From: Timema cristinae
Taxonomy: Eukaryota; Arthropoda; Insecta; Phasmatodea; Timematidae
Assembly: GCA_039000515.1 (NCBI GenBank)
Contig: JBCFYV010000001.1
Coordinates: forward strand, 58,772,234-58,836,233
Direction: 5' to 3'
Length of the DNA stretch: 64,000 nucleotides
Shown here: positions 22,903-37,900 of the stretch, one piece after another
How the letters are laid out: every line of letters starts with the position of its first letter
Position numbering within the stretch: the first letter of the stretch is position 1
The notes under the pieces: model-generated
Databases searched by the model: none
Told to the model about the DNA's origin: nothing
The model's input: only the letters and a program-made list of their open reading frames with translations
Program-made: the position numbers and the translations under genes

Positions 22903-25900
22903 GTGAGTAAACCATAATGTGTTCAACAATATCTTATACAGTAAACTTATTAGTTTAATTTAAAGCAATCGGTTGGTAATTAAAAGTATTAAAGCAGTAA
23001 AAAACATCTGAAAATAAGCTAAACAAAAGCTAAGTTATTTTATACATACTGCTCCCCTCTTCTCCATGGCATAGATTAATTAAAATCAAAGTGCATGTGT
23101 TGACCACATAATCATGTATTGTCTAGTTAAAGCTAAATTTCCATAACTCAATATTATTTTGTTTACTCATCTCTACTTATCTGGTAATGAATACCAACAA
23201 TCCATCATATTTGAAAATGTGTAATGTTTCATCCCCAGAACTCTTGCATTGGCTTTCATCGGCTGAGCATAGTCGACTGCTTGTATGGAATGCAGCCAAT
23301 GAAACTTCACCAATATCCATACCTCTCTCTTCTCTGCAACGGAGAAATCTACAACTGTCATCGAGTGAGTGGGTTTACTTTACAAATATGAGCAGTTTCC
23401 CCTTCTTTGCTTTTATGATTGGAAAAAAGATTAACTTGCATTTTTGTCATAAAGTAGTTCTAAATAATATGAGGGGGTCGAGGAAAAACCATGATTACCC
23501 TCTTGGGTTTAGATGGGATGGATTCACTATATAATTGTATATAAAACTCTGAAATCTAGCAACCTACAAGAAATAAAACAAATATTTGCCGATATCAGCT
23601 ATCCTCAAGGTCTTGACTGATTATAAAAATAACTTGTATTTATTGAAGAATCAGAAATCACTGACAACACATTTTTTCATGAAATGAGGGTTATCATGTT
23701 TTTTCCCTGACCTCGCATCTTAAATAATATGGGTCTAGGTTAGGGTCACCTAGAATGTATTTTTAGAAGACGTGGGGTTGTAGAGGCAGGGTTAGGGTGC
23801 TCATCTCACTGGACACTTATGGAAGGGAGGATAAGAGCAAGCACAAAATATATGTAAAACTTCCCAAACAAGAAATTTAAACTTTAAAACATTATTAGTA
23901 ATAACTGTAATATTTTAAAATAATTAAATCCATATTTATAGCTTATATATACACTTGTTAAATTGTGCAATTCAATCTTGATTGTTGAATGACCTAACAT
24001 TTTCTTTGAAGTTTTTCTTCCAAAGCCCTTTAATAAACTGGGTACTTATTCATTTAACATTGCAAATACTGTGCAAGGTCCTTAGCAATTTTCTTTAAAT
24101 TATTAACTTTTAATTTCAGAAAGCAAAAGCAGTTTTCACACAAAAAGTAAAATGCTCAAAAGAATTTAAACACGGTAGGTGCAGCTTTATTGGAGAAGAT
24201 AAGGACTGTGAAAACCTTTGGGTAAAACTATCTAACGTGCATTCAACAAATATTTAACTCTAGTTTTATCTCTTAGTTCAGGCAAGCACGTTTTAGCATA
24301 TTTTTAGGGTTTTGTTTAGTGATGAGGCACCTTTTATAGATGAAATATATTTTTGTTGTTTTGTTGTGATAGCAAATTTTATTTGAAAAAACAGAAAATT
24401 AAAATTTTTCCAAATGATTTAAAGAAGTTATTCTTCAATGTTTTATTATTCAATAGCATACTATTATAAAACAATTTTACAATTTTATTTGATGTCTATA
24501 AATTCATGAGATATCAAAGTTAAAACACCCCTATTTAAGTAAAATATTCTTTGATAAAGCAAACCTCCTATTTTGTCATATCTTATTTATTTTCACAAGA
24601 ACCCTATGATCCTAGGAATGACATGTTTTGTGTCCCATATCTACAAATATTATGTAAATCTTGTTAATTTGTATTATCAGTTGCGGGAACAGTTTGACTT
24701 CAAATATGAGACCAACTGTGATGTGGAGTGTATCCTGCACTTATTTGCGGCGGGTGGTGTGGAGAATATTGTCAAAAACCTAGATGGTGTGTTGCCTTTA
24801 TTCTCATCGATGCCAAGGAGGGGAGAGTCCATTGTGGTCGGGATCCCTATGGCGTGCGCCCACTCTTCCGACTGTACAGTGAGAGCGGCGTGCTTGGTGT
24901 TGTTCTGAAGCTAAAGGTGACTCGGTGCTTGAAATTTTACAGAATTTTCATTTCATGTTATCAATAGTCATTTATTTATTTAACCCATTATAGTTTCAAT
25001 TACATTTGTTGATCAGTTACTATAATAAATGATTCAGCTATATTCAATTTGATTTCGCTTTGAATTGAAAAAGTGGACTTTGCACACCCCTAATATTCAT
25101 AGATATGTGAGGGGAAATACAAAATTTGTTTTAAGTTATCACTACTGTAATACGTGAAAGATTGCAACAAGAAATTAATTCTTGCAAATTTATATCTATT
25201 CAAGCTGACAAAATTCTGGACGTTTTAAGTCTCAACCTCAATTAAGTGTATTATTCCGATATTGCGAAGGAGTTGATATCAAATGATTCTTCTTTTTTTT
25301 TACATTTAAAAATCAAGATGGCAAAATGACTGTTGAGATATTAAGACTTTTTAAAGACTGGAATGTCAATAAAAAACAAATGGGGCTGTATTATATCTGG
25401 CATTTAAGGTGGTCTTCAAGCTTTAGTGAAACAACATGTCCTCTTGCAATGTTGGTTTATTGTTACACTTGTCAATTAAATTTGGTGTTACTGCATGGAT
25501 ATTAAACGTTAAATCAAGTTTTGTCATTTGTATGCTCTTACAGCATTCCTAACATTTTTTAGTGAGTCATCTTAAAGGACAACTCCTGAGAGAGTGCAAT
25601 TGCTCTCAAGCAAAGTCTATATAAGCTCAAACTTTTGTGTATCGGCTTTGTTTCTACAAAGTTTTTGTTTTTACCACGAGTATTTTCAACACTTGGCAAG
25701 CAAAATCTATTTCAGATTTAACTATGTGCAACAATGAAATTAAGATTTCTATTAAATAACACAGAGAAATTGATAAATGATGATGGTATCAAAATATGTT
25801 GTGTTGAAAGTAGAGCACTCAACAAAAATCTAAGTTTTATTTTGATTATTCCTTATGAATATAGACTTATGATTTTTTTCTCTCTGTCTTTTCAGCTGCA

Positions 25901-28900
25901 AATATGGTTTATTGATTTTAAGCAGTTTAATTTTCTTGAGATTGTGAAAATTGCTTAAATGTTTTTCCATTGTTTTTTCTTTGAATAAATAAATAAACTT
26001 ACTAACCAATATTCAAGAAAGGGGATAGGAAGAGGTATGGAAATTATAGAGGCAAAACACTGATGTGTCAATGTGGGAAAATATACATAAAGCTTCTGGA
26101 AAGGAGAAAGAGAAATAGCGTGAATGGAATATGGAGAGAGGAGCAACATGGTTCATAGAGAAGAGGTCGACGAAAGATTTAATATTTGGAATTGGACAGT
26201 TGATGGAAAAGAGATAGGTGTTGGGAAGAATCTGGTAATGCCATTTGTGGATGTAAAAAAGCCTATGATAGTGTGGATAGATAGAAAGAAAGTATGGAAA
26301 GCAATGGAGGAGGTGGAGTAGAAAGAAGAGTGGTTAGGAGAGTAAGGAATATGTATATAATAATGTGAGTTGTGTAAAGACAGAAAGAGGGTGGACAGAG
26401 TGGTTTCCAATTAAAAAATGGAGTCAAGCAGGGAAGTACCATTTCACCATTACTCTTTGTATTGGTGATGGAAATATGATGAATAGAGTGGCAGGGAAAT
26501 TGGGTGAGGATAATAAAACATGAAAGAAATGGTTTTTGCGGATGACTTGAAGGTATGGGGTGGGGAGTGGGTGATGGGGTGGGGTGAAGAGAAAGTACAG
26601 GAACAGTTGCAGGAATGGAATGAGGAGGTGAAAAAGTGTGGAATGAAATTTAATTTGGCGAAAAGTGAAGTGATGGTGATGATTAAACTGTCTGTCATGT
26701 GAACATAATAACAAAGAAAAAGTGATACATGTATTTTCCCAAGAAGAAGAATCACCCGCTAAGAAGATCTAGATTAAAATTATTATATAATGTTTATATA
26801 TCTTGTCTCTTGGTTTTCTATGTTCACTATTTCTAAAAAGCTTAGTTTACTTATATACATTTATTGTAGACACATTTCAATAATTTTATTTATTACCATA
26901 TTGTGACTGCCTCAAAAATGATTCCAGGTTGATTCAGATGAAGAGCGAGCTAAATGGAAATTCATACAATCTGGAACCTTTTCCTCCAAGCCATTTTGAA
27001 TCGTATGAGATTGATGAGGATGGTATATGTACACTTTTAGAAAGAAAATGTTATTATAAGATTGGACAAAAAGCCTGCATTCAATCCCCTAGTTCCATTT
27101 GAAGGTAAGAAAAAGAATTGGTAATGTTGGAATGATTTATTTCAGCTAAGTATTAATCTTTTGAATCAATGGATCCTTCCTGGTATTCACGATTTGAGAA
27201 TTTGATATTACTGATGAAGGGTAATTTTTGTTTGTCTTATATGTAAACATTTGAATTGGAGATATTTCAAAGTCTGTTGTGATCCATCATCTAGTGAATA
27301 AAGTTCATATTAATTTTAGGGAAACCTAAAAATCAGAACCAAAGCCATTAATTTATCACAGACTTTAATTTGAAACCAAAATGAACAAAATTGGTTAATA
27401 AATAATGAATTTAAGAATATTTTAAGTAATTACAAATTGAATTGAAGAAACATGATTTTCAAAATAGAGCTATATGGGGCCATTTACGTACCATAATATC
27501 TGAAAAAAAAACCAAGCCAATATCTTGTAAAAACCTACACAGGGAAAAAATAAAATAAATAAATTGTAGCTATTACAGCACATGGTGATTTAACATGAAA
27601 TGAGCCTTAATAAACTTTATTTTGGCACTTTTAGTCATGAATATTAATGTCTAGGTCATGAAAAGTCATGAAATGTTCTTTATATAATTTGTTAGACACC
27701 TTGTAGTTTTATAGTTAAATTTTATCATTGTGGGCCGCAAAAAAATATGTTTGTGTTTTCTGAAAGCTGCTCCAAATGTCCATTTGTAAGAAAATAATCT
27801 ATATAAGTCTTTGGCTCTATTGTTTGTGATATAATTAGATAGAGAAGTGGATTGCATTATATATTTCTCCGGTTGGCTTTAGATTTGATATACCGTTTAT
27901 GAGTCTATTGCAATATCTCTTAAATTGTCTAAAATATGTTTTTTTTCCTCACTATTAGTGAAAATGCTGTTGCCGTCCCATTTTACTTCATCTAAGTTTT
28001 AAAAAGTTTCATCCACAACTAAATTAATGCGTAGTGTTTAAAAAATGAATTAAAACTGTTTAGATGTGTGTTAAACCGGTCAAGGGTGAATGCCAGAAAA
28101 TGGTAGAAGCTATGGGTCTAATATTGTCATTAGCACATGCTAATCTATAACCAAGCAATAGATAGTAGCACAATATTATAAATAAAAAAAAACATATTAA
28201 ATATATATTCAAGGGCCATATGCCCCAAAAAGCGAGGATCCCTGGAAGTAGCTCACTAGACCTAGACTTTGTGATCAAAATCATATGATACATGTAATTG
28301 GGTTGATTAGATCTTATATATGGTTGGTCAATGGTCATAGAATTAATACTTGTGTTGTATGGTAAATAACATCCTATAAATAATAGTATGTTTATTTTAA
28401 AATTTAATAATCGTTCCTTTATTACATTTTTATTGCTTTAATTTATTTATATTTTTCATCTGCATTTTACTACCTGTTTGGCCTATACACATATTTACTA
28501 ATTACCCCAATGTGTTATAGATGAGAAACCCATTTAGAATAAAACACCTGACCGAGATTTGAACCCAGATTTTCTCATCATCTGCAGTCCATTCTCTTGG
28601 GAGAGTGACACCTTAGAGTTGAAACCATTCAACCACCGAAGTGGTCTTTTGCTACATTTGACAGCAACACAAGTGATTAGTTTGATATAAGAAAACCGAT
28701 TGAGAAGGAATTGCAACGGCAGTCATTTGGATAGAAAACCTCCTTATAGAACCAACTTTCTTTAGAACAGTAGACAGTGATTGAATACCCTCGTCATGTC
28801 ATGGTCAGACCATCCTGATGGTGTATAACTTGCTTCAGATCTGCAGAAAAAGAGTGTTACGGAGAATATCAGGACTCTGCTGACAGCATCTGTGAAGAAG

Positions 28901-31900
28901 AGGTTGATGGCTGACCGTCGTATTGGCTGCCTCTTGTCTGGGGGGCTGGACTCTAGTCTTGTGGCAGCGCTAACTGTAAAATTGGCCAAGGAGGCCAACC
29001 TCCCATACAAAATACAGGTACATTAAATCTGTTGTGTATGAAAGCATGAATATTTTGTCTTTAAAATAAGTATATATACACACAGAAAATCCTGTAACTA
29101 ATGTGTGGAAGAGAGACCAAAACATTCTTGAAATCCTCTTTGTTTTTTCCTATGAGCTGGTTAATTAAAAATATATTTTTGACAATTATTTTATTCAGGA
29201 AGAAGGGATCTAATAAAAAAAGGGCAGAAGGGGGAGTTGTTCTATAATAAAAGAGAATTTCCATTTAAGTGTAAGGAAGTGTTGTACAGGGCATACTTTG
29301 GATCTATGGTCACATATGCAGCAAAAATACGAGCATAAAAATTAATGTGAGAGAGACTAAAGTAGCCCTGTGGCTTCTTTGGTGCCGACTGACAGTTCAC
29401 AGCTGACTTCTGACAGTTAATATTTAGGTATATACCTAAATTTTTACTATCAGAAGTGACAGCTGCTAAACACATATTTTTGCAGATAATATGGTTCGGC
29501 GTAGGGATACATAATTTGTTCTGGTAACTTTTCAAAGCCGTCACCTGTCACTCAGCACCAAAGAAGCCATGGAGCTACTGTAGGAAAGTAGAGTCCATGG
29601 GAATGAAGTTGGTGAGAAGCACGTTAGCTGTCATAGATAAAATTCAATGTATTTCAAGCCTAGATAGAATTCAAGGAGTTTCAAACCTGGTTAATATTTA
29701 AGGTCAGAGGCTTCAAACCTAAAATAACATTTATGTGACCACTTTCAAACTAGAAGAACTTTAAGGATTGTAAAACCTAGACCCTTTAAAGTGTCTCAAA
29801 CCTAGAGAACATTTGGTGTCGAATATAGTTTTGTAGGTTTTTTTACACTCTGCCAATAATTAAATATTAAATACCATTAGAAAAGAAATCAATAAAAATA
29901 ATTTACATCAAAATTTAATAAATTTAACTATTCAATTTCTGCTCTTTGATATTTGTTGAAAATATAGCAAGTTGACTATATAACAAATGATATTAGCACG
30001 TCTCTAGTATACAGAATGTACTTATTGTGTATTATTAGACATTTGCTATTGGCATGGAGGACAGTCCTGACATCATAGCAGCGAGGAAGGTAGCAGCACA
30101 TATTGGCTCAGAGCACCATGAAGTGTTCTTTACAGCGGAGGATGTGATACAAGCATTAGATGCAGTACTCTACCACCTGGAAACTGCAGATATTACCACT
30201 GTCAGAGCGTCTGTGGGTAAGTCTGAACCATTAGATGAGGGAAAACTGCAGTCCCATTTTTATAGGAAAAACCTTTTAGAAAATACATATTTCTTTCAAA
30301 TGAATTAGGGTGCGTATAGCCCGAACGGGTAGTAAGACGCGGTGCTGATAATAATAATAATAATAATAATTAGGATGGCAGGGGGAGAGGGGTAGCCAGC
30401 ACACACATCTGAGAGATACTGGAGTAGGAATTGTTAAAATAAAACATTTAAAAAACACTTTTCTAAAGAGAAGCTGTCAGTGGCAGTGAAAGGTCATCCT
30501 TAAAAATATGTTTTTTTTTTAAGTGTTTTATCTAAACAACTTTTACTCCAGTATGTCAGTTAAGTGTATTCCTCCTAATCTAACCAACGAGTTTACCCTT
30601 GTGCTCTATTCTAGTTTCACTGATCACATGTTGAACACATTTTCCAGGAATGTACTTGCTATCTCGGTATATTAAGGAAAGCACAGACTCAACTGTGATA
30701 TTGAGCGGTGAAGGGGCCGATGAGTTGGCCCAAGGGTATATTTACTTCAGGGATGCGCCATCCCCAACAGATGCCCATACTGAGAGTCTACGCTTGTTGA
30801 AGGACATCTACTTGTACGATGGTCTCAGGGCAGACAGGACTACATCAGCCTTTAGGTGTGACTTTTTTTAAAGTTATTTAGTTGCATTGATTAGCAAGAA
30901 AAGAAAAATATTTAGTTAAAACTATAACTTCAGATGGGTATTTATACTTACTTTTTAAACATGCACAAGAGAAATAATTTTGCACCTTTGGTTTCAATAT
31001 TTTTCATAGACATGTATATTTTTATTATATTTAACGTGCCTGGTTAATGCTATGATTGAATATGTTCACATAATGTTTTACTCTTATTGAACACTCTTTA
31101 CCATAAAAGGTAGAAAACTTGCCTTGATGAGTTAAGACTATGGTTCAGATAATAATATTGGGCCATACTGTAATCAGTAAGTTAAGAATGCTATCTTTCA
31201 GGTTAAACGAAGTGTACTCGTCCACCAAAAATTTAAATATTTTAGCTTCTGATTTTATGTAAAGTTTACATATCAGTATAAGCGGCAAGATTAGTCATAT
31301 ACTAACTGCACTAGTTGGTACTCAATCTAAGTGTCAAACTCATTTTGTCTGTTTTGCTGGTGACAAGGAGGATGGAGTTCGAATCATGGCTAAGTGTACT
31401 TAGTGTGTATTCATAAATGATTTATTTCTCTCTCTAAACACAAATTCAGGTACATTTTCTCTTCATTTTACCTTCTTTACCCCTAGCTGTGATGCAAGGT
31501 GGAGCATCACTCATGCCTGACCGACAAGTTGAAACAAAAATAATTTTTTCCACTCTCTGGATATAATTCCTTATTTTTTACTATCTGGTGGTTGCTATAC
31601 TCATTTTGAGCTTTGAGCCCAGCTTTAAATAAATATTCAATCTCAGGCTTAAAAGAGTTATGAGCTCACAATTTTAGCTCCTTGAAAAAGGTTCTTTCTT
31701 TGCCTCACATTAAGTGTGTGGTGAGGGGGCTTGGTGGTGTGGAGGGGGAGATCATAACAAAGAGGGTATTGTGTGGCCATTGATATTTCAAGGTCAGCAA
31801 TAGTGTAAATTGGTTTTGTTAATTAAAGGAAGATAGTGCAAGGCTTAGATAAAAGATTTTAGAATACAAATACTTAGTACAAGATGGTATCAAGTACATC

Positions 31901-34900
31901 TTGATGTAAAAGTGTACTATGTATATTTAAAAAAATCATTGATGCACTAATTTATTTCTCCGTTAAAGAGACCATAACCAAGTGAACAGCTGAATTCCAG
32001 ATGGGCTTATATTTTTAATTATTGCTAAATCTTCACATTCAAACACATTTTCAAGAATGCTTTCGTTTTAACTTTCCTTAAGAACAATTGACTTGTAATT
32101 AGTTATTTAAAAATAAGCAAGTTTAGACTTTAAAACTATTTTTTTAATTTATGAGTCTTATTTCATTAAAAAAATATAAAATAATGTTAACATTAATAGT
32201 TTTATTTACATAACAAAGTTTTAAAATTATATAATTATTCAACATAAGTTTGACTCGACACGATACTCAAAAACTTAAAATGAAATTTACTCAAAATAAA
32301 CTCAAACCAACAAATTTGTGCGTGCAGACCCCTAGTTTTTCACCGTGATATAGTGTTTCTTACCACAGTAAAACATTTTCAGCGCATTTGATATTTTTTG
32401 TGCCTTATCTTCTCATGTGGGTGGCTCTCCACATTTTTGTACTTGCATTTGTATGTAGGGAGAGGGACAAACTATTTAGGAAAAAAAAAACTCGGTACAC
32501 CCAGTAAGGATTTAAACATCAAGTCACTGAAAAACCAGATTTTATGAGTTTAAGCCTAGTTGGGGTGCAGCTTTAGGCACCTTATTTGTCTCCTTTTGCT
32601 CTGGCTAGAATGATTACCTACTAAACTAATTTACCTCTTATTTAAGATGTCTGAAAAGTATAGGAATAATAAGATTAATGTATGCCACTAGTTATTATTT
32701 AAATACCTATGCTATGCTATTTTTACTCTTAATACATTGACATGGAATGGTTTAAATAAATAATAATAACTATGATGTAATATGTATGAAAAACCAGCCA
32801 GTATCTTGTATACTCAAAATCTTAACTTTGTTATGTGATTTGGGAATATATTGTTTTCATGTGTCTACATGCCACACCCCAGAAAATGCATGGGTTTTTG
32901 CAAGATAAACTGAGTGAGGTTAGCCAGATATGGTGAAACCACATTGTCTGTCTCATATTGAGTGGCTTGCAAACAGCATCTAACTCTGAATGGGTGGCTG
33001 AAATAGGCTGGAAACCCTACTTCTTGTGTAGAAAGTAATGGGAAACTACTACATTATATAATTCTCAAGATGTTTATGATATAAAACTTTTTGTACAAGA
33101 TTCCGGAGGTAAACCTTCCACTCACTTGGATCTCAAGCAGGGGAATGAATATAACAAGGCTGAGTACTATGCATGAGAGAAGTAAGAAATGGTTTTATTG
33201 AATGAGAAAGGGAAACAGAAACAAAGTAGGCTTTATAGTGAGAGAAGGGCTGCAGGAAGAGGTAGTAGGAATGAATGATAGAATAATGAAGATTACATTA
33301 ACTAACAGAGGAAAAACGTAGGAGGTGATACAAGTGTATGTCCCACAAGTGGGGTGCCCGGCAGAAGAAAAAAGACAAGTTTGAGGAGACCTAGAAAGGC
33401 ATATGGTAAACGAGTGTCAATAATGGGCGATCTGAAGGCAAAAGTAGTAAAATAGAAAGTAGGGTTTGAGGAGGTGTTAGGGAAGGAAGGCTGGGGAGAG
33501 AAACGAAGAGGGTAGAAGGCTGTTGGAGTTATGTGCAAGAAATAGAAGGAAAGAGAAAGTCATTAGATCACTACAGTTTAGATGGGGAGCAATAGTCGGT
33601 GACAAGACTACTTTATTGTGGATGAAGAAATGAAAAGGCAGACCATAAAAATCAAGGTAATACCAAGTGTGTGACCACAGGTTGTTGGTGGCAGACATAA
33701 AGGGATGGGAATGAAGGGGGAAAGTAGTAATACAAGAAAGAAGAATAAGGGCGTGGAAGCTAAAAATGAAGAGAAAAGAGTGCCGATATGAAGGATTGGA
33801 TGCAAAAATGGATGGTAATGCTGGAACAGGACATGGAAGTAAGTAAGAAGGTTTTATAAAGCCAAATAATAAACAGAAGGAGAGAGAAAAATGAAGTTAG
33901 AATGATAGATGAAGAAGAAAGAACGTTGAAGGCAGGAGAGGAAGAAAAGGAACTATGGATGAGAAATTTGGAGAAAATTTTCAACCCGGAAGAGTATAGG
34001 AATGAATGTGAAAGAGAGGAGCAGGAAGAAATAGAAGAATAGGAGGAAAGAGGCGGAGGACGCATTAAATAGGATGAAACAAGGAAAATTACCGGGTGTG
34101 GAAGAACTGATTGTCGAAATGATAAGGGCAGCAGGTAATGTAGGTATACAATGGTTATACAGAGTGCTGTGAGTGGTTTGGAAGGAGAACAAGGTATGAG
34201 AATATTAGCTAAATGAGTTATAATACCTGTTTTCAAGAAAGGAGACAGGAAGAGGTGTACAAATTATAAGGGGATAATGCTAAGGTGCCACTGTACAAAA
34301 ATATATGAGAAGATTCTGGAAAGAGAATAAGAAATAAAATAAAAGGTGGAGAGAGGAACAGCATGGATTTATGAAACATAGATTTACAATAGAATAATCT
34401 TTGCTGTATGACAGCTGATAGAAAAAGGGTATGAATATGGGAAAGACTTGGTAATGGTATTTAAGGAATCGAGAAGATAAGGATAGCGTGGATAGAAATA
34501 AGTTTGGAAAGTGATGTAGGAGGCAGAAGTGGAAAGAGTAGTAGTAATGTGGGTATAACCCGAACGGGTAGTAAGACGCGGTGCTAATAATAATAGTAGT
34601 AGTAATGAGGTTGAAAAGCATGTATAAGAATAACAGGAGTTGTATTAACATGGAGAGTGGAAGGATGAAGTGGTTCCAAATAAAAAATGCAGTAAAGCAT
34701 TGAAGTGCCCTTTCACCACTACTATTTGTAATGGTAATGGAAAAGGTCATGAACAAAGTGACAGAAAAACTCAGGGAAAAAAAAAAAATGAAAGCCATGA
34801 TGTTTGCTGATGACTTGATGGTATGGGGGGAGAAGGAAGAGGAAGTACAAGAACAACTACAAGAATGGGACGAGGAAGTAAGAATGTGGAATGAAATTTA

Positions 34901-37900
34901 GCATGGCAAAGTATGAAGTTATGGTCATGACAAGGAATAGGGTGAGGCCTAATAAAGCTATAAGGTTGGATAGAGTAGAGCTGAGAAAAGTACAGAACAT
35001 AAAATGTCTTGGAGGTGTGATCGAGGAGAAAGGTGGAAGTAGAGAGGGTTTAATGAGCAGAGGACAGCAGGGAGGCATAAGAGACCTGCTATGGAGAAGA
35101 GAAGTCTCCTTGGAGTGTAAGCAAGTGTTATACAAGGCGTACTTTGTACCTATTGTCACATATGCAACAGAAACATGGACAATGAATGTAAGAGAGACCA
35201 GGAAAGTGAAAGCCATGGGAATGAAGTTTGTGAGTAGCATGCCAACGATTTGAAACAAGATTATGGGAAGAGTTGGGGTATATTGGAAAGTATGTGGGAA
35301 AAATACCCGCAGGGGTGGACAAGAAAGAGGTGGTAGGAGTAGATAGCAGAAAGTGTTCAAGTGAGATGAGAAGAATGGTAGCAATTAAAGGAGGAAGAGT
35401 TGTAAAAGGATAGAGGAAGGTGGAGGCATTTTATTAAACTGACCTGGCCACAGGCTGGAAACTGTTGATGATGAGGATGAGGATGAGTACTATGTGGTAT
35501 GTGAAAGGAAGAGAAGAAGTGGATAACAGCAAGGAAAAAGGAAGATAACGATAGGAACATATAATGTGTGAACATTACTATAAAGAGGAAGACTTAAAAA
35601 TTACAAATGAGAAATAAGGAAATTTAAATAGATATTTTAGGAATCAGGGAAATGAGATTCTGGAAAGTGGAGATTTAAGATAGTGAAGATTATATACTGT
35701 ATTACTCAGGAGAAAAGCGTAGTGATAAGTATGGAGTAGAATAGAAAAAAAGTTGAAGGAAAAGATAATAAAAAAAGTACGTCAACAAGAGAACAATGTT
35801 AATGAAGCTTAGAGGGAAAAGTAAAGGTCCAGTAATAATATAAATGTACATTGTACATGCCATTCAACCAACACCTAGATGAAGTGGAGAATTGTTATGA
35901 GAGAACAGAGTGTTTTGAAAGGGAAAGAAGAAATTCTCTTATAATAGTAATGGAAGATTGTAATACAGCGATATGGGAAGGTAGTGATGGAAAGAGTAGA
36001 AAAACTTGTTCAAGGAAGTAGGAATGAAATGAGCCAAATACTGGTTGACCTTTGTAGGGAGAAGTTTATGGGATTGGTTTTAAAATCATAAAAAGAGAAG
36101 GCACACTTGAATATAAAAAATAAATAGATAAAGATACCAAATTACATTTAATACAACCGAGAGATGTAGAAATAGCGTAGAAAGGAGTAAAAAATTATCC
36201 AGGAGCAGATATATGTTCAGACTACAGTTTAATAATACTAGAGATGTGCATCAGGTTAAAATAAAAGAACATCAAAAGGGAATAAAAGACTAAATGGATT
36301 TATGAAAAGCTGAAAAAAGCAGGCAAACCTGAGGAAATGTAAAACCTACTAATGAAAGAAATAAAGATCAAGGGGGAGATGAATAGTGTTAAATGAAAGA
36401 TGGAAAACCCTCAGAACTAGTCTGAAAGAAGGAGCAAAATAGACTATAGGAATTAAGACCAGAAAGAAAATAAAGAAAGAGTGGATTACAAATGAGATGT
36501 TAGTTAACGATGAAAGAAGATGGAAAATATATATTCAGGCAATGTCAGGAGAACATACAGAAAGTTAAACAATGAGCTTAGAAGAGACTGATAAAGCCAA
36601 ATAATAAAAGTGAATGAGAGAAACGTAAAGTGAAATTGAAAAATTAGGAAACAAAGGTAGTTATGATTTGTTATGGCTATAGAGCTGGTATTTAAAGAAA
36701 AAAGTAGAGTTAGCTTTGAGATAGAATCAAAACATGTAAGAATGGTAAGTGAACAACAAGAGAGATTGAAAAGATGGAAAGAGTACATAAAACAGTTAGA
36801 TGACTGGAAAAATAGAATGAGGAAGGAAGAATTTAAATTGAAAAAGGAGAGAAATATGGATGATGACGATAAAGGTTGCAGAATAACCGAGAGGTTGGGA
36901 CAAACTTTTGTTAGTACTGAAAAAACATGTAATTAATTCGAAAGAAGAAGGCTGATTAAAGATGTGTACTTGAAATAGAGAGCAAGAGTGACAATAGGAG
37001 AGCTGACTGAAGAGATTAGGTTAGGAAGAGGAGTCGAGCAAGAATGCTGATCGTCACCCACTTTAACTAAAAACTGTTTGGAAGAGCTAATTGGAGAATG
37101 TTTGGATGGAAAAGGAGGAGTGATTATATGTGGAAGAAGAGGGGAATGTGTCATTTTTTAGATAATATAGAGAGTAAGTGAAAAGTGTTTGAGATGCTCA
37201 CAAATGTGAGGAATATGGAATGAAAAGGAGAAAGGATATACATCACATTAGGAGAAGCTATCGAACAAGTGAGATGGTTTAAGTATCTAAGGAAAATTAG
37301 CAATGAGGTAATGTACTATTCATTGGAAATAAGATCGGGAATAGCTATGCCAAAAGAAAGATTTAATAAGACGAGGAACTTAGTATGAACAAAGAATTGA
37401 GAAAAATATTAGCAAAATGCTTTGATTATAATATGATGTTGAAAGGTGCAGACACATAAGGAAAGATGATGAAAGAAGGATAGTAGTGCTGGAAATGTGG
37501 AGTTGAAGGAGAATGGAGAGTAATTAGAAACGAGGAAATGCTAAGAAGAATATGAGAAAATAAACAGATGATAGAAAAATCAAGGAAAGAAAGATGAACT
37601 GACAAGAACATTGGACGAGAAAAGAATGAATGCCTGCTAAAGACTGCGATTGAAGAAATGCTAAAGAGGAAAAGAGGATAAAAAGAGAGAGCAAATGCTG
37701 GATTCAATCAAGGTTGGGGGCAGATACGAAAACACTAAGAGACTGCCCAGGATCGAGGGACTTGGAGGATCACAACTGGACCTGCCAAGAGGCCGAACTA
37801 CACCTCATGATAATAACATAAAAAACTAAAAACATCTTACCAATGTTTGAAATTTAACTACTATTCTTATAACATGTTTTCTAAGATACATTTGAGAAAA

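Larger units (their letters stand above)
29018..30038 (+). other. ASNS intron 5
   Basis: A 1.0-kb intron holding a LINE 3' fragment interrupted by a MITE. The 3' third is AT-rich without recognised structure. Confidence 0.75.

Noticed and set aside
23187..23534. A 115-codon open frame over ASNS exon 2
   Set aside because: It is in a different frame from the conserved IGFHRL and NGEIYN peptide; a shadow of the exon.
33302..35575. Several minus-strand open frames of 65-175 codons
   Set aside because: They are antisense to a purine-rich LINE on the plus strand, so stops are rare on the minus strand by composition. Their Ser/Phe/Leu/His-rich products match no domain.
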